Assembly: GCA_035707805.1 (NCBI GenBank)
Contig: DASSTS010000019.1
Coordinates: 176,563 to 240,562, forward strand
From: Castellaniella sp035707805
Lineage (GTDB): Bacteria; Pseudomonadota; Gammaproteobacteria; Burkholderiales; Burkholderiaceae_B
Direction: 5' to 3'
Length of the DNA: 64,000 nucleotides
In this document: positions 51,578 through 60,759 of the stretch, piece by piece
Numbering within the stretch: the stretch's first letter is position 1
How the letters are laid out: every line of letters begins with the position of its first letter
Position numbers and translations under genes: made by a program
The notes under the pieces: generated by a model
Told to the model about the DNA's origin: nothing
Databases searched by the model: none
Seen by the model: the letters and a program-made list of their open reading frames with translations, nothing else

Positions 51578-52828
51578 ATGCCCGACGTCCTGGAGCCCGG
51601 CCGGACATGGCCGGACCGCATGCTGTGGACGAACCTGCGGGTCGCGCCCGCCGCGTGGCGGAACGGCCCGGTGCCCGTCTGCGACATGGCGGTCGAAGAC
51701 CGGCGCATCGCCTGGCTGGGGCCTGCCGGGCAGGCGCCCGCGGATTTCCGCGAGGCGCCGGGCCGCGACCTGCATGGCGCCCTGGTCACCCCCGGCCTGG
51801 TCGACTGCCACACCCACCTGATCCACGGCGGCCAGCGGGCCGACGAGTTCGCGCTGCGCCTGGCCGGCGCGGACTACGAAACCATCGCCCGCGAGGGCGG
51901 CGGCATCGTGTCCAGCGTGCGGGCCACGCGCTCCGCCGACGAGGAAACCCTGTTCCAGCAGGCCCTGAGGCGCCTCGACGCCCTGCGCGCCGAAGGCGTC
52001 ACGGCCCTCGAGATCAAGTCCGGCTACGGCCTGGACCTGGAGACCGAGCGCAAGATGCTGCGCGTGGCCCGGCGCCTGGGGGATGCCCGGCCGGTCACGG
52101 TGCGCACCACCTTCCTGGGCGCCCATGCCCTGCCGCCGGAATACGAGGGGCGGGCGGACGCCTACATCGACCAGGTCTGCGAAGTCATGCTGCCCGCCCT
52201 GCACGACGAAGGCCTGGTCGACGCGGTGGATGTCTTCTGCGAAGGCATCGGCTTCAGCCTGGCGCAGTCCGAACGCGTGCTGCAGGCCGCCACGCGGCGC
52301 GGCCTGCCGGTGAAGATGCATGCCGAACAGCTGTCCCTGCTGGGCGGGGCCGCCCTGGCGGCGCGCTATGGCGCGCTCTCGGCCGATCACCTGGAATGGC
52401 TGGACGAGGCCGGCGTGCAGGCCATGCGCCGCGCCGGCATGGTGGCCGTCCTGCTGCCGGGCGCCTTCTATTTCCTGCGCGACACCCGCGTCCCGCCCAT
52501 CGACCTGCTGCGCCGCCATGGCGTGCCCATGGCGCTGGCGACCGACTGCAATCCCGGCACCTCGCCCGCCACGTCGCTGCTGCTGATGATGAACATGGCC
52601 TGCACCCTGTTCCGCCTGACGGTGGGCGAGGCGCTGGACGGCGTGACCTGCCATGCGGCCGACGCGCTGGGCTGCGCCAGCGTCAGCGGCCGCCTGGCCG
52701 TCGGCCACCCGGCGGATTTCGCCGTCTGGGACGTCGACAGCCCCGCGGAACTCGCCTACTGGATGGGCCTGCCGCGCTGCCGGATGTCCGTGCGTCAGGG
52801 CAGGATCGCGTTCCAGTCGACCGCATAG
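51578..52828 (+). CDS. hutI: Imidazolonepropionase
   Basis: Third step of histidine breakdown: hydrolyses imidazolone-5-propionate to formiminoglutamate. This 416-aa amidohydrolase has the metal site HTHLIHGG, substrate-binding EIKSGYGLD, FLGAHALP, the second His pair in KMHAEQ and SADHLEWL, and the final metal Asp in ALATDCNPGTSP. I use ATG 51578, since the ATG at 51554 lies inside the HutC operator. Its last 63 bases (through the stop) fall in a 69-bp repeat that recurs at the hutH end, marking an insertion next to it. Confidence 0.95.
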   Translation: MPDVLEPGRTWPDRMLWTNLRVAPAAWRNGPVPVCDMAVEDRRIAWLGPAGQAPADFREAPGRDLHGALVTPGLVDCHTHLIHGGQRADEFALRLAGADYETIAREGGGIVSSVRATRSADEETLFQQALRRLDALRAEGVTALEIKSGYGLDLETERKMLRVARRLGDARPVTVRTTFLGAHALPPEYEGRADAYIDQVCEVMLPALHDEGLVDAVDVFCEGIGFSLAQSERVLQAATRRGLPVKMHAEQLSLLGGAALAARYGALSADHLEWLDEAGVQAMRRAGMVAVLLPGAFYFLRDTRVPPIDLLRRHGVPMALATDCNPGTSPATSLLLMMNMACTLFRLTVGEALDGVTCHAADALGCASVSGRLAVGHPADFAVWDVDSPAELAYWMGLPRCRMSVRQGRIAFQSTA

Positions 52829-52834
52829 GCGCCT
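52766..52834. repeat. Left copy of 69-bp direct repeat (hutI end)
   Basis: This 69-bp stretch recurs at 54260-54328 with one difference (A at 52825, G at 54319; both silent in hutI and hutH). It contains the hutI 3' end and stop, and the reverse-strand sequence of the hutH C-terminus. It is the left boundary of the ATPase insert. Confidence 0.95.
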
Positions 52835-52862
52835 GCATCGAGCGGCATGCTGGAGGAAATCG

Positions 52863-54050
52863 CTAGCGCCACTCGGTGCCGGGCATGATCCTGCGCATGA
52901 ATTCGTCGAACAAAGGCACCGTGAAAGCGGTGTCGCCATGTGTGGGACTCCAGATCATGCCTTTGTGGATCAAGGAGGCTCGTGTCGGTCCGACGGACTG
53001 AACGCTGCGGGTCATCTGTTCCGCGATGTCCCCCGACCGATGTGGCCCGGGCCCCAGATCTGCCATGGCTCGCAGGTAGGTTTTCTCGCCGGGTGTCAGA
53101 CGATCAAACCGGACACGAAAAAAACTCTCGTCCAAAGCCGCAATGGCGAGCTGGGATGCCGAATCGACATCTTCCGGCGAGATGGGGCTGTCGTCGGCGA
53201 TGTCCCAGGCCTGTTTGCCCCATTCCTGCAGGAAATAGGGGTAGCCGCTGGTCTTTTCGATGATCCGTTCAACTGCCTCGTGCTCAATGGTGACTTTTTC
53301 ACGTAAGCAAGGCTCGGAGATCGCCTGGTGTGCTTCCTGGGAATTGAGTGCGCCGATCTCAGGGAAATCGAATAGCCGCTCAGCGTATGACTTGGCTTGG
53401 CCCATGCGGCCGCGCAACTGCGGCAGCCCCGCCCCGACCATCATGACTGGAAGCGTCTCTTGCGCGCATCGGTGCAAGGCCGTGATGAGGGCAGCCATCT
53501 GGGATTCTTCGACATACTGCAGTTCATCGATGAACAACACCAATGCCGTGTTGGCCGCCTGGGCCGCCATTCCGGCTTGCACCAACAGAGCGGACAGGTC
53601 GCTTGCCAGCTCGCCGTTGTCAGCCAGACCGGGCTCCGGCTCGAAATCCAGCCCCACCTCGATGTCCGAATAGGTGACGCGCAGTTTGCCGACAAACCCT
53701 GCCAAGGCGCGCAAGCCGCGATTGGCCAGTTCCTTGGCTGCTTCAACGCGCGAAAGCCCCAACAGTGCAAGGCGGATTTCGGGCGCCAGCATGGCGGGCA
53801 GGGAACGGGATTCGGGCGCTTCGATACGTAAAGTCCGCATCCCCAGGCCTTCGGTGTCCTTGCGCATTTTGTCGAGGAGCACCGTTTTCCCCACACCGCG
53901 CAGTCCAACCATCAGGACGCTCTTTGCGGGCCGGCCCAGGCGGATGCGTTGAGTGGCGACGCGTACCTGCTCGCGGACGGCATCGCGGCCCGCAAGTTTG
54001 GGGGGCGGTGTCCCGGCTCCGGGAGAAAACGGGTTCCTGATAGGGTCCAT
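52863..54050 (-). CDS. AAA+ ATPase with C-terminal winged helix (ORC/Cdc6-like), foreign insert
   Basis: This 395-aa protein has Walker A GLRGVGKTV (49-57), Walker B LVLFIDELQYV with D175/E176, a sensor-1-like MMVGAGLP (203-210), and a helical lid (TSGYPYFLQEWGKQAW). From about residue 320 it has a winged-helix-like domain (LTPGEKTYLRAMADL ... RSVQSVGPTRASLIHKGMI). The layout resembles ORC1/Cdc6-type and related STAND-like ATPases, so a DNA-binding switch, initiator-like or defence role is conceivable; none is proven. It is the sole gene between two copies of a 69-bp repeat, and its upstream region has six AAGTTA motifs that it might bind. Confidence 0.85.
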   Translation of the reverse strand: MDPIRNPFSPGAGTPPPKLAGRDAVREQVRVATQRIRLGRPAKSVLMVGLRGVGKTVLLDKMRKDTEGLGMRTLRIEAPESRSLPAMLAPEIRLALLGLSRVEAAKELANRGLRALAGFVGKLRVTYSDIEVGLDFEPEPGLADNGELASDLSALLVQAGMAAQAANTALVLFIDELQYVEESQMAALITALHRCAQETLPVMMVGAGLPQLRGRMGQAKSYAERLFDFPEIGALNSQEAHQAISEPCLREKVTIEHEAVERIIEKTSGYPYFLQEWGKQAWDIADDSPISPEDVDSASQLAIAALDESFFRVRFDRLTPGEKTYLRAMADLGPGPHRSGDIAEQMTRSVQSVGPTRASLIHKGMIWSPTHGDTAFTVPLFDEFMRRIMPGTEWR

Positions 54051-54067
54051 GAGAAGCGGATATGAAA

Positions 54068-54216
54068 AAGTTAAGAAAGTTAGGGAAATCCTATAACTTT
54101 GGAAATCCTTCTACAAGAGCCGTTGTGACTGAAGAGTCCTCATCCCCAAATTGAAGGACGGAGGCTATTGTAGGGAATTTATCTAAGTTATGATTTTTTG
54201 ATAACTTTATTAACTT
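54068..54216. promoter_or_regulatory. AT-rich promoter region with six AAGTTA/TAACTT motifs
   Basis: AAGTTA occurs at 54068, 54077 and 54185; its complement TAACTT at 54094, 54202 and 54211. The first and last pairs each have a 9-bp step and are mirror images. AAGTTAT and ATAACTT (54185-54207) form a perfect 7-bp inverted repeat around 9 bases. GGAAATCCT occurs twice (54084, 54101). A possible ATPase promoter on the minus strand is TTGTAG (54111-54116), 17 bases, TAGGAT (54088-54093), overlapped by these motifs. Likely an operator or iteron-like array for the ATPase (inference). Confidence 0.55.
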
Positions 54217-54229
54217 CCTCCACTTCGAT

Positions 54230-54243
54230 AAATCTGAAGATTT
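54230..54243. repeat. Palindrome AAATCT-GA-AGATTT
   Basis: Perfect 6-bp arms with a 2-base centre, 16 bp from the right 69-bp repeat. Its position close to the insert edge suggests a possible protein-binding or end site, but no matching motif is seen at the left edge. Confidence 0.45.
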
Positions 54244-54259
54244 CGACAACTTTGACGTT

Positions 54260-54328
54260 GGCCTGCCGCGCTGCCGGATGTCCGTGCGTCAGGGCAGGAT
54301 CGCGTTCCAGTCGACCGCGTAGGCGCCT
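54260..54328. repeat. Right copy of 69-bp direct repeat (hutH end)
   Basis: Matches 52766-54834-type left copy at 52766-52834 in 68 of 69 positions. It contains the real hutH 3' end on the minus strand and a relic of the hutI 3' end on the plus strand, including an in-frame TAG at 54320-54322. Confidence 0.95.
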
Positions 54329-55827
54329 TCCAGCACCCGGCGCCCGACGATGTCCAGGTCGGGGGCCAGCAGGCGGTCGCGGTCATAGAACGGCACGTCC
54401 CGCCGGATCTGCCGGTGCAGGGCCTGCAGGGGGGCCGAGGTCGTCAGCGGGGCGTGGAAATCGATGCCCTGGGCCGCGCACAGCAGCTCGATGCCGATGA
54501 TGTGCGCCGTGTTGCGGGCCATGTCGGTCAGCCGCCGCGCCGCGAAGGTCGCCATGCTGACGTGGTCCTCCTGGTTCGCCGATGTGGGCAGGCTGTCGAC
54601 GCTGGCGGGATGGGCCAGCGACTTGTTCTCCGAGGCCAGCGCCGCCGCCGTGACGTGCGCGATCATGAAACCCGAATTCAGCCCCGGCTCGGGCACGAGG
54701 AACGGCGGCAGGCCCGAGATGCTGGCATCGATCAGCAGCGCCACCCGGCGCTCGGCCAGCCCGCCGATCTCGGCGATCGCCAGGGCCAGCGTGTCGGCGG
54801 CGAAGGCCACCGGCTCGGCGTGGAAATTGCCGCCCGAGATCACCTGGTCCGGCTGCCCTTCGCGCCCCGGGAAGACCAGCGGGTTGTCCGTCACGGCGTT
54901 GGCCTCGGTCAGCAGCGTGCGCGCGGCCTGCTCCATCAGGTCGTGGATGGCGCCCATCACCTGGGGCTGGCAGCGCAGGCTGTAGGGATCCTGGACCTTG
55001 TTGTCCGACACCAGATGCGAGGCCCGGATCGCGCTGCCCGCCAGCAGGGCGCGATAGCGGCGGGCGACCTCGATCTGCCCCGGCTGGCCGCGGATTTCAT
55101 GCACGCGCGGATCGAAGGGCGCGTCGCTGCCCTTGGCGGCGTCCACGCTGAGCGCGCCCGCCAGCACCGCGCTGTCGAACAGGTGTTCCGCCAGGAACAG
55201 CCCGTGCAGCGCCAGGGCGGTGGACACCTGCGTGCCGTTGATCAGGGCCAGGCCTTCCTTGGCGGCCAGGTGGATGGGGGCGATGCCCGCCCGGGCCAGG
55301 GCTTCGCCGGCCGGCAGCCACTGGCCTTCGCACAGGATGCGGCCCTCGCCGAACAGCGCCAGGGTCATGTGCGACAGGGGCGCCAGATCGCCGGAGGCGC
55401 CGACCGAGCCCTTTTCGGGAATGTGGGGGATCAGGCCGGCATTGAAGACCTGCATCAGCGTACGCACCACGCTGGACCGGATGCCTGAATAGCCGCGTGC
55501 CAGGCTGGCGACCTTCATCGCCATCAACAGGCGCGCCACGCGCGGGTCCAGGGGATGGCCCACGCCCACGGAATGCGACAGGATCAGATTGCGCTGCAGG
55601 GCCTGCAGCTGGTCGTCGGGGATGCGCGTCTGCGCCAGCTTGCCGAAACCCGTGTTGATGCCGTAGGCCGGGTCGCCACGGTCGATGATGGACTGCACGA
55701 TCGCGGCCGAGGCGTCCATGTCGCGCACGGCCTGTTCGGGCAGGGCCAGCTGCACCTGGCCCAGCCAGATCTGGCGCAATGCGTCCATGTCCAGCTTTCC
55801 GGGTTGCAAGGTCAAAGTCGTCGTCAT
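54289..55827 (-). CDS. hutH: Histidine ammonia-lyase
   Basis: First step of histidine breakdown: L-histidine to trans-urocanate and ammonia. This 512-aa enzyme has YGINTGFGKLAQTRI, and the self-forming MIO cofactor triad Ala144-Ser145-Gly146 in GSVGASGDLAPLSH. The late STSANQEDHVSMA-like segment (LPTSANQEDHVSMATFAARR) is also present. Its C-terminus EGAYAVDWNAILP is encoded in the right copy of the 69-bp repeat and is intact. It follows hutU by 75 bp and is probably co-transcribed with it. Confidence 0.97.
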   Translation of the reverse strand: MTTTLTLQPGKLDMDALRQIWLGQVQLALPEQAVRDMDASAAIVQSIIDRGDPAYGINTGFGKLAQTRIPDDQLQALQRNLILSHSVGVGHPLDPRVARLLMAMKVASLARGYSGIRSSVVRTLMQVFNAGLIPHIPEKGSVGASGDLAPLSHMTLALFGEGRILCEGQWLPAGEALARAGIAPIHLAAKEGLALINGTQVSTALALHGLFLAEHLFDSAVLAGALSVDAAKGSDAPFDPRVHEIRGQPGQIEVARRYRALLAGSAIRASHLVSDNKVQDPYSLRCQPQVMGAIHDLMEQAARTLLTEANAVTDNPLVFPGREGQPDQVISGGNFHAEPVAFAADTLALAIAEIGGLAERRVALLIDASISGLPPFLVPEPGLNSGFMIAHVTAAALASENKSLAHPASVDSLPTSANQEDHVSMATFAARRLTDMARNTAHIIGIELLCAAQGIDFHAPLTTSAPLQALHRQIRRDVPFYDRDRLLAPDLDIVGRRVLEGAYAVDWNAILP

Positions 55828-55902
55828 GGATGTTCACTCGAAGAAACTGGATCATCAGCACGGAGGCTGCCGGAGAAAGAACCGCGGCACCGGCGCGCGC
55901 GT

Positions 55903-57606
55903 CTACGGAATCATCGGCAGCTTCAGGCCGAAGTTTTTCGCGGTCTCGATGGCCAGAGGATAGCCCGCGTCGGCGTGGCGCATCACGCCGCTGCCGCAGT
56001 CGTTGACCAGCACGCGTTCCAGCCGGCGGGCGGCGGCCTCGGTGCCGTCGGCCACGATCACCATGCCGGCGTGCTGGCTGTAGCCCATGCCGACCCCGCC
56101 GCCGTGGTGCAGCGACACCCAGCTCGCGCCGCCGGCGGTGTTCAGCAGGGCGTTCAGCAGCGGCCAGTCGGACACGGCGTCCGTGCCGTCGCGCATGGCC
56201 TCGGTCTCGCGGTTGGGGCTGGCCACCGAGCCTGTGTCCAGGTGGTCGCGACCGATGACGATGGGCGCCTTCAGCTCGCCCGTGCGCACCATCTCGTTGA
56301 AGGCCAGGCCGGCGCGGTGGCGCTCGCCCAGGCCCAGCCAGCAGATGCGCGCCGGCAGACCCTGGAACGCAATGCGCTCGCGCGCCATGTCCAGCCACTG
56401 GATCATGTGGTGGTTGTCGGGGAACAGGGCCTTGAGCTTGCGGTCCGTCGCGTAGATGTCTTCCGGGTCGCCCGACAGCGCCACCCAGCGGAAAGGCCCC
56501 TTGCCCTCGCAGAACAGCGGGCGGATGTAGGCCGGCACGAAGCCCGGGAAATCGAAGGCGTCGGTGATGCCCTCGTCGTACGCCACCTGACGGATGTTGT
56601 TGCCGTAGTCCACCGTCGGGATGCCCATGGCGTGCAGGTCCAGCATGGCCTGCACGTGGCGCGCGCAGGACTGCGCCGCCTCGGCCCGCAGCCGGGTGTG
56701 CTGGGCCGGATCGCGCTGGGCGGCCTGCCAGCGATCGACGGTCCAGCCGGACGGCAGGTAGCCGTGGATCAGGTCGTGCGCCGAGGTCTGGTCCGTGACC
56801 AGGTCGGGGCGCGGGCCGCCGGTCTGGGCGCGCCGGGCGAGCTCGGGCAGGATGTCCGCCGCGTTGCCCAGCAGGCCGATGGACACGGCCTCCTTGCGGC
56901 CGGTGTGCTCGGCGATCAGGGCCAGGGCCTCGTCCAGGTCGTGCGCCTGCTTGTCCAGGTAGCGGGTGCGCAGGCGGAAATCGATGTGCGACTGCTGGCA
57001 TTCGATGGTCAGCGAGCAGGCCCCGGCGAAGGTCGCCGCCAGCGGCTGCGCCCCGCCCATGCCGCCCAGCCCCGCCGTCACGATCCAGCGCCCGGCGTAC
57101 GAGCCGCCGAAATGCTGGCGGCCGGCCTCGGCGAACGTCTCGTAGGTGCCCTGCACGATGCCCTGGCTGCCGATGTAGATCCAGCTGCCGGCCGTCATCT
57201 GGCCGTACATGAAGAGGCCCGCCTGATCCAGTTCGTTGAACTTTTCCCAGGTGGCCCATTTGGGCACCAGGTTGGAATTGGCCAGCAGCACGCGCGGCGC
57301 GTCCGCGTGGGTCTTGAAGACCCCCACCGGCTTGCCCGACTGCACCAGCAGGGTTTCGTCCTCGCCCAGATTGCGCAGGCTGTCCAGGATCGCGTCGTAG
57401 CAGGCCCAGTTGCGCGCCGCGCGTCCGATGCCGCCGTACACCACCAGGTGCCGGGGGTTTTCAGCGACGGCCGGATCCAGATTGTTCTGGATCATGCGGT
57501 AGGCGGCCTCGATCGTCCAGTTGCGGCAATGCAGCTGCGTCCCGGTCGGGGCGTGGATTTCGCGGCTGGCGTCATAACGCGGATCGTCGGCTTGAGAATG
57601 GGACAC
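55903..57606 (-). CDS. hutU: Urocanate hydratase, GTG start
   Basis: Second step: urocanate to imidazolonepropionate using tightly bound NAD+. This 567-aa enzyme has IHAPTGTQLHCRNWTIEAA, LLVQSGKPVGVFKTH, TAGLGGMGGAQPLAA (NAD-binding), YIRPLFCEGKGPFRWVALSGD with the catalytic-region Cys, and WVSLHHGGGVGMGYSQHAG. The start is GTG at 57606, behind GGAG with 7-base spacing; this gives MSHSQADDP, like related proteins. Two HutC-type sites lie 29-66 bp upstream. Confidence 0.97.
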   Translation of the reverse strand: MSHSQADDPRYDASREIHAPTGTQLHCRNWTIEAAYRMIQNNLDPAVAENPRHLVVYGGIGRAARNWACYDAILDSLRNLGEDETLLVQSGKPVGVFKTHADAPRVLLANSNLVPKWATWEKFNELDQAGLFMYGQMTAGSWIYIGSQGIVQGTYETFAEAGRQHFGGSYAGRWIVTAGLGGMGGAQPLAATFAGACSLTIECQQSHIDFRLRTRYLDKQAHDLDEALALIAEHTGRKEAVSIGLLGNAADILPELARRAQTGGPRPDLVTDQTSAHDLIHGYLPSGWTVDRWQAAQRDPAQHTRLRAEAAQSCARHVQAMLDLHAMGIPTVDYGNNIRQVAYDEGITDAFDFPGFVPAYIRPLFCEGKGPFRWVALSGDPEDIYATDRKLKALFPDNHHMIQWLDMARERIAFQGLPARICWLGLGERHRAGLAFNEMVRTGELKAPIVIGRDHLDTGSVASPNRETEAMRDGTDAVSDWPLLNALLNTAGGASWVSLHHGGGVGMGYSQHAGMVIVADGTEAAARRLERVLVNDCGSGVMRHADAGYPLAIETAKNFGLKLPMIP

Positions 57607-57634
57607 GGTCGGCTCCTGTGGGGATGTTGGGTTC

Positions 57635-57671
57635 AAATGTATATCTGTCTGGGCCAAATGTCTATACAAGT
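57635..57671 (-). promoter_or_regulatory. Two HutC-type operators upstream of hutU
   Basis: On the minus strand the sites read ACTTGTATAGACATTT (57656-57671) and CAGATATACATTT (57635-57647), spaced about two helical turns apart. The first shares 14 bases with the hutI site. The second shares the ATA-ACATT part. They place the hutUH operon under the same repressor as hutI. Confidence 0.62.
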
Positions 57672-57788
57672 TGGGTCGGAAAAGCGGCGGTTCATTCAGT
57701 GCCCGCCCACTGTCCCGTCGCGGACAGGCCGACGCGCACCGGTCGCATTGGCCGCACCGGCTGACCAATCGCTCAGCCGCTCAGCAAC

Positions 57789-59240
57789 TCAACTGCGTGA
57801 GGCGTCGACGATCCGTCCGCGGTTCAGCTGCGCCCCCGGGTCCAGCAGGCGCCGGATCTCGCCCATCAGCGCGCGTTCCGGCCCGCTGCGGCTGTGATGC
57901 AGGAAGGGTTTCTTGATGCGCCCGATCCCGTGCTCGGCGGAAATGCTGCCGCCGACACGCTCGACCTCTCGATAGACCACGGATTCGACCTCCGCCAGAT
58001 CGTCGGCTGCATAGGGCCCGGTGGACAGGTGCAGATTTCCGTCGCCCAGGTGGCCGAACAGCAGCCGCCGCGCGTGCGGCCAGCGCCCGGCCAGGGCCTG
58101 TTGCGCCCGGGCGATGAAATCCGGCAGCAAGGCCAGCGGGATGCCGATGTCGAAAGCCACATAGGGCGCCATCGTCGGCAGGATCTCGCCGATCGCATCG
58201 CGCAGCCGCCACAGCTGGGCCGCGTGTTCCTGGCTCTGCGGCAGGATCGCATCCAGCACCGTGCCCTTGTCCAGGCAGGATTCCAGGAAACCATGCAGCT
58301 GCGACTGGGCGTGATCGCCGGCGGCCTCGCCGCCGCCCCCGGCGTCGCCCGATGGCGGATGCGCCGCAGAGGCGCTCTGGTCCGCGAACGATTCCACTTC
58401 CAGCAGCACGCAGATCGGATGGGCGCCCCCGAAGGGCTCCGCCCGTCCGGTCACCGCCGCGGCGGCCTGCAGGTATTCGCGCCACATCACCTCGAACGAG
58501 GACAGGGTCGCGAGCTGTCCGCGGGCAGCCTTCAGCAGCGCCGCCAGCTGTCCGAAATCCGCCAGCGCCACCAGGGCGCTGTGGCGCCGCTGCGGCTTGG
58601 GAAACAGCCGCAGCACGGCCCGGGTGACGATGCCCAGCGTGCCTTCCGTGCCGATGAACAGATGCTTCAGGTCCAGCCCGGTGTTGTTCTTCAGGCCCTG
58701 GTTCATCATGGTCAGCACCGTGCCGTCGGCCAGCACGGCCTCCAGGCCCAGCACCAGCTCGCGCATCGTGCCGTAGCGCAGCACCCGGTTGCCGCCCACG
58801 TTGGTGGCGATGTTGCCGCCGATCTGGCACGAGGCGCGCGCCCCGCAGTCCATGGGGAAATACCAGCCCTCGGATTCCACGGCGGCGCACAGGCTTTCCA
58901 GCACCCGGCCGGCCTGCACGGTCACGGTGCCGCTGACGGCGTCCAGGCGCTCGATCCGGTCCATCAATTCCAGCGACAGCACGACGTCGCCCGTATCCGG
59001 CACCGCGCCGCCCGCCAGACCCGTGCGCCCGCCCTGGATGGTCAGCTTGCGGCCTTCGCGCCGGCAGGCGCGCACGATGGCGGCGACCTCGGCGGTGTCG
59101 CGCGGCCTCAGTACGCAGAGAGGCTCGCCGCCGGCCGCCAGGCCGCTGTCGTCCTGCAAGTAGCGGGCCACGTCGTCGGCGCCTGGCCGCAAGCAGGAGA
59201 CCGTGCGCATCAGCGTGTCGAGGGAAATGTCGGTGTCCAT
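57789..59240 (-). CDS. FAD-linked oxidase (D-lactate dehydrogenase/glycolate oxidase GlcD family)
   Basis: This 483-aa flavoprotein likely oxidises a 2-hydroxy acid. The FAD-binding type-4 domain has VLRPRDTAEVAAIVRACRREG, IQGGRTGLAGGAVP, and QIGGNIATNVGGNRVLRYG; the C-terminal cap has LFGHLGDGNLHLS and ISAEHGIGRIKKPFL with the family metal/substrate residues. It is the last gene behind the amino-acid importer, within the hut locus. A role on imidazole-lactate or another histidine-derived hydroxy acid is possible but unproven. A Gly/Ala-rich stretch (GDAGGGGEAAGDHA) interrupts the cap domain. Confidence 0.88.
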   Translation of the reverse strand: MDTDISLDTLMRTVSCLRPGADDVARYLQDDSGLAAGGEPLCVLRPRDTAEVAAIVRACRREGRKLTIQGGRTGLAGGAVPDTGDVVLSLELMDRIERLDAVSGTVTVQAGRVLESLCAAVESEGWYFPMDCGARASCQIGGNIATNVGGNRVLRYGTMRELVLGLEAVLADGTVLTMMNQGLKNNTGLDLKHLFIGTEGTLGIVTRAVLRLFPKPQRRHSALVALADFGQLAALLKAARGQLATLSSFEVMWREYLQAAAAVTGRAEPFGGAHPICVLLEVESFADQSASAAHPPSGDAGGGGEAAGDHAQSQLHGFLESCLDKGTVLDAILPQSQEHAAQLWRLRDAIGEILPTMAPYVAFDIGIPLALLPDFIARAQQALAGRWPHARRLLFGHLGDGNLHLSTGPYAADDLAEVESVVYREVERVGGSISAEHGIGRIKKPFLHHSRSGPERALMGEIRRLLDPGAQLNRGRIVDASRS

Positions 59241-59263
59241 GGCGTGTCCCGGGCGCGGGCGCC

Positions 59264-60082
<819 letters not shown>

Positions 60083-60096
60083 GCGGATTGCGTCCC

Positions 60097-60759
60097 TCAG
60101 CGTTGCAGATAGCGGCTGGCCTTCAGCTCGGCCCAGCCCCCCAGTTTCTGGGTGACGGCGACCAGGATCAGGTAGCACACGCACAGCACCAGGGTGGTTT
60201 CGACATAGATGAATTGTTCCGATCCGATCTGCGTCAGCACGGCCGTCAGTTCCGGCACCGTGATGATGGACAGCACGGATGTTTCCTTGCTGAGGATGAT
60301 GATCATGTTGATCAGCGCCGGCGTGATGATGACCAGCATCTGCGGCAGCTGCACGCGCCAGATGGTGCTGATGCGCGACAGGCCCAGGCAGTCGGCCGCC
60401 TCGAGTTGGCCCTGCGGCACCGACAGGAAACCGGACCGGAAGATCTCGGCGAAATAGGCGCTGCCGTACAGCGCCAGCGACACGATACCCGCGTCCAGCG
60501 CCGACAGCGACACGCCAAAATTCGGCCCGCCGTAGTACAGGATGAAGAGCTGCACCAGGAAGGGCGTGGTGCGCAGGACCTCGATGTAGACCCGCAGGAT
60601 TGCCCGCACCCAGCGGCCGGTGAACAGCTGCAGCACGGCGATGACGAACCCGACCGCCATGCCCAGCGCGACCGCGCCCACCCAACTGAGGATCGTGATG
60701 CCGAAACCGTCCAGGATCTGGCCGCCGTATTGCGAGATCAGGGAAAAATCCACCGGCAT
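60097..60759 (-). CDS. Polar amino-acid ABC transporter permease (HisM type)
   Basis: This 220-aa permease has about five helices. ILRVYIEVLRTTPFLVQLFILYYGGPNFG is the classical HisMQ signature, and the coupling loop is EAADCLGLSRISTIWRVQLPQ. It overlaps the previous permease by one base (TGATG), implying coupled translation of the heterodimer halves. Confidence 0.92.
   Translation of the reverse strand: MPVDFSLISQYGGQILDGFGITILSWVGAVALGMAVGFVIAVLQLFTGRWVRAILRVYIEVLRTTPFLVQLFILYYGGPNFGVSLSALDAGIVSLALYGSAYFAEIFRSGFLSVPQGQLEAADCLGLSRISTIWRVQLPQMLVIITPALINMIIILSKETSVLSIITVPELTAVLTQIGSEQFIYVETTLVLCVCYLILVAVTQKLGGWAELKASRYLQR

Larger units (their letters stand above)
52766..54328. mobile_element. 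Compact insert carrying an ATPase gene, flanked by 69-bp direct repeats
   Basis: The unit between the repeats (52835-54259, 1,425 bp) carries only one gene plus an AT-rich tail. By direct count 54061-54120 is 32% GC and 54181-54240 is 27% GC, against GC-rich hut genes on both sides. In the right repeat, the hutI stop analogue (54320-54322) lies inside the hutH end, so the two genes once overlapped tail to tail by 34 bp. The insertion duplicated that overlap and left both proteins intact. No transposase, integrase or terminal inverted repeat is visible, so the mechanism is unknown. Confidence 0.75.

Noticed and set aside
52766..52834. hutI as a truncated or frameshifted gene because of the nearby insert
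   Set aside because: The frame is open to a normal stop and the C-terminus matches the relic in the right repeat copy, so hutI is intact.
52835..54259. Classical insertion sequence
   Set aside because: No transposase gene, no terminal inverted repeats at either edge, and the flanking duplication (69 bp) is far longer than IS target duplications.
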